Below, piece after piece: positions 8,301 to 12,041 of a DNA stretch of 12,041 nucleotides. The first letter of the stretch is position 1. Each line of letters begins with the position of its first letter. The position numbers and the translations under genes were made by a program. Below the pieces are notes generated by a model, which saw nothing but the letters and a program-made list of their open reading frames with translations, was not told where the DNA came from and ran no database searches. Source of the DNA: Phoronis ovalis (Eukaryota > Phoronida > Phoronidae). Where the stretch lies: positions 1 through 12,041 of the forward strand of contig JAOXYB010048214.1 of NCBI GenBank assembly GCA_028565635.1, given 5' to 3'.

Positions 8301-10493
8301 TCGTTAGACCGCACATGGTCACCTCAGTTCATTATTGCAGGTGTATTACGAAGAGCAACTCAGTTAGCACCCGGGAGCCACTCCCTATATATACCTATAC
8401 GGGGGATTCAGCCCAAAAGGGGTAGGGTTTTCGCCTTTTCACCAATCTAGTCCATGAAAGGGGTGGGGTTTTCGGGACTTCAGTCCAGTAAAAGGGTGAG
8501 TTTTTCAGGATTAATTTTATTCCAGGAGAGGGGTGGGTTTTTTATGGTTAGTTTGTGCATGTATATATACTGCTGTTAAGGTACACATGTCAATAATCAT
8601 GTTTTAGATGGACAAATGTTGTTTCATTCTTTAGTTTGGTGCAGGGTAGGTTTTATTGGTCCAGGTCCGGAAGAGGGTAGGGATTTTTCGATTTTTGGTC
8701 TGGGTTCGGAAGAGGGTAGAGTTTTTTGGGCCGTCCAGGAGAGGGTGTCCTTTTTCCGAACCTTTCAGGTCCGGAAAGGGGTGGGCCGAGCTGAGCCCCC
8801 CGTATAAAATATTTCGAACTGACCTCCCCCGGGTTTAGCACATAACATTAAAAAGACCTGTCTTATATGGAGAATGCAAATTTTAGAAATACCAAGTATG
8901 AGTTATCGTAGAATAAGAGGAGATATGATTGAGGCTTGCAAGTATACTCACGGGTTAGTCAAATACAAATCTCAATTATTGTGCATGGATGAGAGGGAAA
9001 GAACTAGAGGACACCCCGGGTGATACTGCAATTCAAAGTTACTATATATATGTGCCGCCTAATAGTCCCCTTTTTTCAGCTTCAGCATTTACCACAGGGT
9101 ATATTTTTCACGCTTCTCAAAGCCTTATTTACCACAGGGTATACTTTTCTTGCTGGATATTTACCACAGGGTATATTTTCAAAAAATATTCATTTACCAC
9201 AGGGTGTATTTCTTGGAAAATACATTTACGACAGGTATGACAAATTAAGGTTCGTAAATTTTTCCATATTTATTTACCACAGGGTATATAATTTACAAGT
9301 GAATTTTACATAGGGTATCTATTTCGGGAGATTTATTTACGACAGGGTATATTTTTCATGTTTTTTTCATTTACGACAGGGTACATTTTTGGTGATCTTC
9401 ATTTACCACAGGGTCAAGGTTTTTTACCCTGGGCCGCACACCCCTACCAACTGTTCTGTCAAGTACCCCCGGGAGGACACCATTTCAAGCTTAAAACTAG
9501 ATAATGTAGGACCACAAAACGTCAACATTTCTTCTCATTTTAGACTGGCTGGATCACAGAACTCGTTGCCTAAAACAGTTGTGTGTGCCACATCAACTAA
9601 TAGTTTTAAAAGCAATCTGGATAACTTGAAGTATGGAAAGCCTGATGGAAAGAATACTTTTACAAACCCAATGTGCGATACTCGCTCTGCGCCCTAAATG
9701 TTAAAATATGATTGATAACGATATGTTAGAAGAAAGTAAGATTGCAGCTGAAGAGGATGTATGTATGATGGCTATCAGGGCCGTCAGACTCTTTTTCAAA
9801 AGGGGGGTGCGTTTGTGGTGTTTTTAGAATTACCGATTTCAGAAAATATCTGTTCAGTAATCAAATAAGGTCCCTGAAACGTCTCCGTGCCGCAAGAAAA
9901 AACTGACAAGCAAATAAAAAAGGCTTTTCCACTCCTATTGTAACAATACGCCCAAAATATGTGCAATAAGTGATAACGTAATAAAAAAAAATTCTTTCTC
10001 TTCCAAAGGGGGAAGGGCGCTTTTTCCTGTCAGTTCAAAAGGGGGCGTTCGTTACTATTTCAAAAGGGGGCGTTCGTTACTATTTCAAAAGGGGGGTGCG
10101 TTAACATTACATTAATGTTCCTCCCATTTCCAAAAGGGGGTGCGTTATCATTAAACATGTTCCTCCCATTTCAAAAAGGTTTTTTCTCGCGAGCATCCAT
10201 TGACTCTTAAATGCGAGCAGCGAGGTTTTTCTTTTCGGCGACCTTTTTTTTGGTTTCTTTTTTTTTTGCTTGCCGCGAGCATTTGCAATTTTTAAGCGCG
10301 ACCATTGCACCCTCCACCTTACCCCATCATACTCTCTCATAGTCAAACCATTGTAAGTTGACGTACCCCCGTTTCGACTGGGTCCGATAAGCACTACTTT
10401 CCCAGCTCCAAGTATTTCTGTAGCATGCCGAGCTGCAGCAGATCCAATCATTCCACCTCCAATTACACACACGTCGTAAACCCGTTGACTCAT
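5291..10493 (-). CDS. FAD-dependent oxidoreductase, DAO / monomeric sarcosine oxidase family, seven exons, peroxisomal (frameshift in exon 4)
   Basis: Exons, in order on the minus strand: 10493-10323, 7913-7778, 7457-7015, 6834-6700, 6469-6314, 6091-5932, 5375-5291. All introns are GT-AG and all phases fit, giving about 428 residues (usual family length 390-430). Family members oxidise secondary or primary amino groups with FAD and O2, releasing H2O2. Visible features: N-terminal Rossmann motif GGGMIG (residues 12-17), HYDEGR, the GYISPR and ATGAF (224-228) FAD-domain motifs, YILPPIKYP, YYLKIGHGH, TCVTSHTP with Cys359 where sarcosine oxidases bind flavin covalently, GGCGYAAKSSDEIGR, and C-terminal SRL, a PTS1 peroxisome signal. 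ATG 10493 has A at -3. The longer open frame to 10553 begins with GTG, so it is not used. Exon 4 has a one-base-deletion or two-base-insertion frameshift near 6780, so this copy may be a young pseudogene or hold a sequence error. The substrate cannot be told from sequence. Confidence 0.88.
5932..6091 (-). CDS. Oxidoreductase exon 6 (putative flavin-linking Cys, active-site end)
   Basis: Acceptor TTTCAG ends at 6092 and the donor is AG-GTAATA at 5931. Encoded residues include DTCVTSHTPTDKPC and DIGVALGGCGYAAKSSDEIG. In monomeric sarcosine oxidase and PIPOX a Cys in a C-x-Y-T-x-T-P-D context carries FAD covalently. Here Cys359 sits in C-V-T-S-H-T-P-T, so a covalent link is plausible but inferred. 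The real frame is hidden: the long minus-strand ORF over 5908-6204 and the + strand ORF at 5832-6095 are other frames of the same DNA. Confidence 0.87.
6314..6469 (-). CDS. Oxidoreductase exon 5
   Basis: Encodes residues 296-347. The acceptor CGGAG ends at 6470 and the split Gly codon gives GVYYLKIGHGHKYERTF, followed by an EIVAWYRAKEKGPTEQEV helix region and LMLILPK. The donor is AAAG-GTATGT at 6313. The 28-33 residues that precede it in the same open frame (from 6569) are intronic: they do not match the family, and the acceptor lies inside the frame. Confidence 0.87.
6700..6834 (-). CDS. Oxidoreductase exon 4, with frameshift
   Basis: After the acceptor TTTGTAG (ending 6835), phase 0 reads VAISEKQAKFLNRMPAVI and then meets TAA at 6780-6778. 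The adjacent frame continues at once with IIKALSPAVTGENWRNYILP and PIKYPN, in line with the family, up to the donor GTAAGG at 6699. Both halves are clearly family sequence, so one base is missing or an extra TA is present in the ATATAAT run at 6784-6778. The exon's end phase matches exon 5 only if this is corrected. It is too short and too shifted to be seen as an ORF. Confidence 0.82.
7015..7457 (-). CDS. Oxidoreductase exon 3 (FAD and substrate domain core)
   Basis: The longest exon, residues 103-250. The acceptor TTTGCAG ends at 7458, and the split Gly codon joins exon 2 to GILFYEEVGYLSLGS. It contains GYISPRNLIMAQQKAAIMNG and RVLVATGAFAQF, both typical of DAO-family FAD domains. The Met at 7479 that opens the longer frame is in the intron. 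The donor is either AAG-GTATTA at 7014 (used here) or GTAAAG at 7020. Both are phase 0 and differ by two residues. Confidence 0.9.
7778..7913 (-). CDS. Oxidoreductase exon 2
   Basis: Encodes residues 58-102 plus one base. The protein reads DTDIFGCHYDEGRVTR, then a WALLAMRSIDEY segment, matching the family region after the first Rossmann strands that faces the flavin. The acceptor is TTAG at 7917-7914, behind a T-rich tract. The donor is CAG followed by GTATG at 7777. Using the alternative acceptor five bases downstream would break the phase. Confidence 0.85.
7914..8159. other. Proximal part of oxidoreductase intron 1, no feature seen
   Basis: Mostly AT-rich intron. No exon or repeat similarity is recognisable. 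The 5' edge of the LINE fragment is placed at about 8160 only because RT-like protein similarity begins there, so untranslated LINE sequence could extend a little further left. Confidence 0.4.
8364..8370. repeat. Target-site duplication, left copy, of element A
   Basis: TTAGCAC abuts CCGGG of the element. The same seven bases occur immediately right of it at 8835-8841. Extending to 8 bp gives one mismatch (G versus T). Confidence 0.65.
8371..8833. mobile_element. Short non-autonomous element A, nested in the LINE
   Basis: Begins CCGGGAGCC and ends CTCCCCCGGG, so its tips are short inverted repeats. It is flanked by TTAGCAC on both sides (8364-8370 and 8835-8841; 7 of 8 bases match if counted as 8 bp), read as the target-site duplication. 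Removing it with one copy joins LINE codons CAG TTA GCA C|AT AAC in frame. Inside are about nine degenerate repeats of a GGGTAGGGTTTTC-like motif, often preceded by CCAGG, at 30-41 bp spacing (8419, 8460, 8493, 8530, 8643, 8674, 8712, 8742, 8778). There is no transposase, and the open frames over 8616-8841 are repeat translations. The superfamily is not assigned. Confidence 0.75.
9007..9015. repeat. Target-site duplication, left copy, of element B
   Basis: GAGGACACC is repeated exactly at 9473-9481, on the other side of the element, and the join restores the LINE frame. Confidence 0.85.
9016..9472. mobile_element. Short non-autonomous element B, nested in the LINE
   Basis: Starts CCGGGTGATACT and ends GTACCCCCGG, with weakly inverted tips. 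A perfect 9-bp direct repeat, GAGGACACC, flanks it at 9007-9015 and 9473-9481. Excision with one copy restores LINE codons AGA GGA CAC C|AT TTC (RGH-HF), the conserved TRGH region. Inside are ten degenerate copies of ACCACAGGGTATATTTTTC starting near 9091, 9131, 9163, 9196, 9228, 9276, 9308, 9339, 9373 and 9405, mostly 31-34 bp apart. The right 50 bp and a left TATATGTGCCGCC block recur in element C. The open frames at 8989-9313 are repeat translation. Confidence 0.82.
9776..10180. repeat. G-rich repeat array, CAAAAGGGGG family
   Basis: CAAAAGGGGG(G)TGCGTT-type motifs occur at 9798, 10036, 10061, 10086 and 10131. Two perfect 25-bp units lie at 10036-10060 and 10061-10085. Two longer units follow (10086-10130 and 10131-10171), each ending GTTCCTCCCATTT. 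The left edge, CAGGGCCGTCAGAC at 9776, resembles the tip of hAT-like MITEs, but I find no matching right tip or duplication, so the element type is open. It lies in intron 1 of the oxidoreductase gene. Confidence 0.6.
10188..10311. repeat. Diverged direct repeat with CGCGAGCAT core and poly-T spacer
   Basis: A 38-bp block starting CGCGAGCAT at 10188 recurs, diverged, at 10274 (CGCGAGCATTTGCAA, then TTTTTAAGCGCGACC). The T-rich spacer between them contains runs of 8-11 T. It sits next to the exon 1 donor. Its translation explains the Lys-rich tail of the open frame that runs out of exon 1. Confidence 0.5.
10323..10493 (-). CDS. Oxidoreductase exon 1 (FAD Rossmann motif)
   Basis: Encodes residues 1-57. 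It starts MSQRVYDVCVIGGGMIG, the beta-strand and Gly-rich loop that bind the ADP part of FAD, and continues through AAARHA and KVVLIGP, the second Rossmann strand. I end it at the donor GTAAGG (10322-10317), which leaves phase 0 to match the TTAG acceptor of exon 2. An upstream GTACGT donor would leave a stop in the join. The open frame continues to 10107 but loses family similarity there and turns Lys/Arg-rich, so that part is intron. Confidence 0.85.
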
Positions 10494-10543
10494 TTTATGG
10501 TTTAGCTTTACGATATTTGTTGGGTTCTTACTCTGCTCAGCAG

Positions 10544-10567
10544 TGACCTTCACCTTGACCTTGACCC
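10544..10567 (-). promoter_or_regulatory. Four abutting nuclear-receptor-like half-sites upstream of the oxidoreductase start
   Basis: On the minus strand four hexamers follow without spacing: GGGTCA, AGGTCA, AGGTGA, AGGTCA. The first two also form TCAAGGTCA, the extended half-site of ERR/NR5A-type receptors. They end 51 bp before ATG 10493, so they are in the promoter or the 5' UTR. It could equally be a short simple repeat. There is no functional evidence. Confidence 0.35.
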
Positions 10568-10814
10568 GAATTGTAGCAAATAGTGTATGTCATATTATAA
10601 TAACAAATATATTATTTATTTTACAGTAGTATTAAAAAATAATAGGCAATAAAGCCCTGAATTCACATGTGCAGGGTGCAAGTGTGCTTGTACTACAAAC
10701 TACAGCGCATATAATACAGTGGGCATAAAAACATACGTTCAAGATTAAGTCCAAAACGGGACACAAGCCCGGAAGTGAGGTGACTCATTCAAACTGACTG
10801 TATGTCAATGTCTC

Positions 10815-10828
10815 CCACCAGGTAGCGC
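10815..10828 (+). promoter_or_regulatory. CTCF-like motif, left arm of an inverted pair
   Basis: CCACCAGGTAGCGC matches the CTCF core consensus CCASYAGRKGGCRS at 13 of 14 positions. It faces the motif at 10861-10874. Confidence 0.3.
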
Positions 10829-10860
10829 TTCCACTATCGTGACGTTTCCAGGAGGAACGA

Positions 10861-10874
10861 GTGCCATCTGGTGG
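10861..10874 (-). promoter_or_regulatory. CTCF-like motif, right arm of an inverted pair
   Basis: The minus strand reads CCACCAGATGGCAC, matching CCASYAGRKGGCRS at all 14 positions. With the left arm it makes an inverted repeat around a 32-bp loop, so it may instead be a hairpin or the edge of a repeat. It lies between the two oxidoreductase copies. Confidence 0.35.
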
Positions 10875-10892
10875 AAGACAATGGACTGTATG

Positions 10893-11429
10893 TATGTATA
10901 TGTGCCGCCGTTTTGCATGAGATATCTTTTTCATGTTTATTTGACAATTTATACCATCTTAGTTATATTAGTCCAGATTTTGCAAATATCTTTTTTACCA
11001 TGGGGTTTATATTTTTATAACGAACTGAACTTGTTGGAATTGTGTTTATTTTTATAAGAATAATCATTTATACAGGTTAACACTAATACCACACAGGCAT
11101 AATAGAAAGTATTGCCTGCTTTAATTAAACTATTTAACATGTTTTCCAGTTTACAAAATGGCAGAGATACTATGTAGCATTTCATTTACCAGTGACATGT
11201 AAATAACAGAGTTTTCCAAAGGGTGTTTATTTCCACGGTTTTTTTTTACCATGGGGTGCACACTTCCAGCATTTTTACCATTACTTTCGAGATTTTTTTT
11301 ACCATGGGATATGGTTTTCGCAAAATTTTTTGTCATAGGGTATATTTTTGGAAAGCAATTTCCACCATGCTTATGTTTTTTTTACCTGGGGCCTCACACT
11401 CCCACCAATTGTTTTGTCAAGTACCCGGG
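10893..11429. mobile_element. Element C, a relative of element B, between the oxidoreductase copies
   Basis: Shares TATATGTGCCGCC (10897-10909) with the left part of element B (9047-9059). Its right end, 11381-11429, aligns with 9423-9471: TTTACC, TGGG, CACAC, ACCAA, then TGTCAAGTACCC. Internal motifs are ACCATGGGGT-like, at 10997, 11248, 11277, 11301, 11333 and 11362. The left boundary and any target-site duplication cannot be fixed. Open frames on both strands at 10839-11507 reflect this repeat. Confidence 0.6.
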
Positions 11430-11908
11430 GGATACAAAACTCCTTTAACTCCATTTAATCAAGACTTAACATTTATTCTCAGCTTAGGATATTTCAAGTG
11501 CACTTAATAATATGCCCGGTATAATATGAACCTCGAACATGTTTTACAAATCAAAACCCATGCCTTGTAATATAGTATTGGTGACTGACATAATTTAAAT
11601 CCATAAGTCATATACTGGCCACGGTTTGGTTAACAAAAAAAATATTGCTGCTACAACATTAAAATCTTCAATCTGATTTCAGATGATCCACAATCACAGC
11701 AGTCAATTAAAAATAATTTTCAAAAACGATGATTTCATTTGCGGAGTTAAATTACCTCTACGCATCTTCATGACTTGAAAAATTGTCTCGGCGTCGGTTT
11801 TTACTACATGATTGTATTAAATTTAACTGAACTATGTAGCGATTGAAAATATATAATAAATATATGATTCACTTGTACATTAAGCCATTAATGCTAAACA
11901 TTAAATAC
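11430..11908. other. Spacer downstream of the second oxidoreductase copy
   Basis: AT-rich, no gene or clear repeat seen. It would contain the 3' UTR and poly(A) site of the right-hand copy. I found no convincing AATAAA close to its stop. Confidence 0.4.
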
Positions 11909-11993
11909 TCAAAGTCTGCTATTTCCAATTCTAAATTGACACTTAAACAATGATGCAGGTAAATCATAATCCCAATGTCCTTTACTTATCATT
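11909..11993 (-). CDS. Last exon of a second, tandem oxidoreductase copy (partial gene)
   Basis: After TTTTCAG (ending 11994) the exon reads MISKGHWDYDLPASLFKCQF, RIGNSRL and TGA at 11911-11909. It differs from the exon at 5291-5375 at five of 85 positions: three synonymous, one Asn-to-Ile, and a TAA-to-TGA stop change. The intron next to the acceptor is also alignable, and the PTS1 tripeptide SRL is kept. The rest of this gene lies to the right of the window. It is the same strand as the left copy, so the pair is head-to-tail. Confidence 0.9.
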
Positions 11994-12041
11994 CTGAAAA
12001 ATTAAGAGAAATTATAAAAATATATATATTATATACAGATA

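Larger units (their letters stand above)
8160..9697 (+). mobile_element. Decayed non-LTR (LINE, Jockey/CR1-like) retrotransposon fragment, interrupted twice
   Basis: Three blocks match, in order, the region after the RT catalytic core of Jockey/CR1-like LINEs. 8162-8325: HIEKQVNKANRIL and SSLKQLFISLVRPH. 8345-9015 without the first insert: RRATQLA, then HNIKK, SYRRIRGDMIEACKYTHG and ERTRGH. 9473-9697: HFKLK, CRTTKRQHFFSF, then NSLPKTVVCATSTNSFKSNL and a TAA at 9695-9697. The RT active site is absent, as usual for a 5'-truncated copy. After excising the elements at 8371-8833 and 9016-9472 the middle frame runs unbroken from RRAT to HFKLK. Beyond that it has an in-frame TAA near 9501 and a one-base shift near 9541. 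An internal deletion occurs near 8325-8350. It is dead. It lies in oxidoreductase intron 1, antisense to that gene. Confidence 0.85.

Noticed and set aside
8616-9313. Several + and - strand open frames of 60-97 codons
   Set aside because: All are translations of the internal repeat motifs of elements A and B, with recurrent FTTGYIF- or GPEEGR-like strings.
9091-9414. Regularly spaced repeats resembling a CRISPR array
   Set aside because: The motifs are degenerate, the spacers are AT-rich and similar to each other, the context is a transposon in an animal intron, and there are no cas genes.
10107-10553. A 148-residue protein read as one minus-strand ORF
   Set aside because: It begins with GTG rather than ATG and, after the first 77 codons, runs into intron repeats. 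Only 10493-10323 is coding.

Overview
This is eukaryotic DNA, most likely from a lophotrochozoan animal and perhaps a bivalve mollusc (tentative). It is AT-rich and gene-sparse, with GT-AG introns, AATAAA signals, a decayed non-LTR retrotransposon and short non-autonomous repeats. Nothing looks bacterial: there are no operons, no Shine-Dalgarno sites, and most long ORFs are chance frames or repeat translations. The best genes are split over exons that no single ORF shows, so I rebuilt them from splice signals and family motifs.

Layout. Positions 1-129 (+) are the possible last exon of an unrecognised gene entering from the left. Positions 1354-2368 (-) hold two exons of a small Kazal-type gene: a hydrophobic N-terminal segment and a Cys-rich tail, with an intron splitting the Kazal domain and carrying a 3 x 42-bp tandem repeat. 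Positions 2369-5271 are AT-rich sequence with one inverted-repeat element at 4376-4770. Positions 5291-10493 (-) are the main gene, seven exons coding for about 428 residues of a FAD-dependent oxidoreductase of the DAO / monomeric sarcosine oxidase (PIPOX-like) family. It ends in Ser-Arg-Leu, a peroxisomal PTS1 signal. Exon 4 carries a frameshift. Positions 11909-11993 (-) are a near-identical last exon of a second copy that continues past the right edge, so the gene is tandemly duplicated.

The 2.4-kb intron 1 of the oxidoreductase gene is a nest of mobile DNA. A 5'-truncated LINE fragment (about 8160-9697, + strand) is interrupted by two short elements (about 8371-8833 and 9016-9472). Both have CCGGG...CCCGG ends, apparent 8-9 bp target-site duplications and internal arrays of a degenerate 30-40 bp motif. 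Removing each element with one duplication copy restores a continuous LINE reading frame, which is strong internal evidence for two separate insertions. A third relative lies between the two oxidoreductase copies (about 10893-11429). A different G-rich repeat array fills 9776-10180.

Upstream of the oxidoreductase start are four abutting nuclear-receptor-like hexamers (10544-10567) and an inverted pair of CTCF-like motifs (10815-10874). These are motif matches only. Together the window shows a probably peroxisomal amine/amino-acid oxidase tandem pair, separated and invaded by small transposons, next to a Kazal-inhibitor-like gene.
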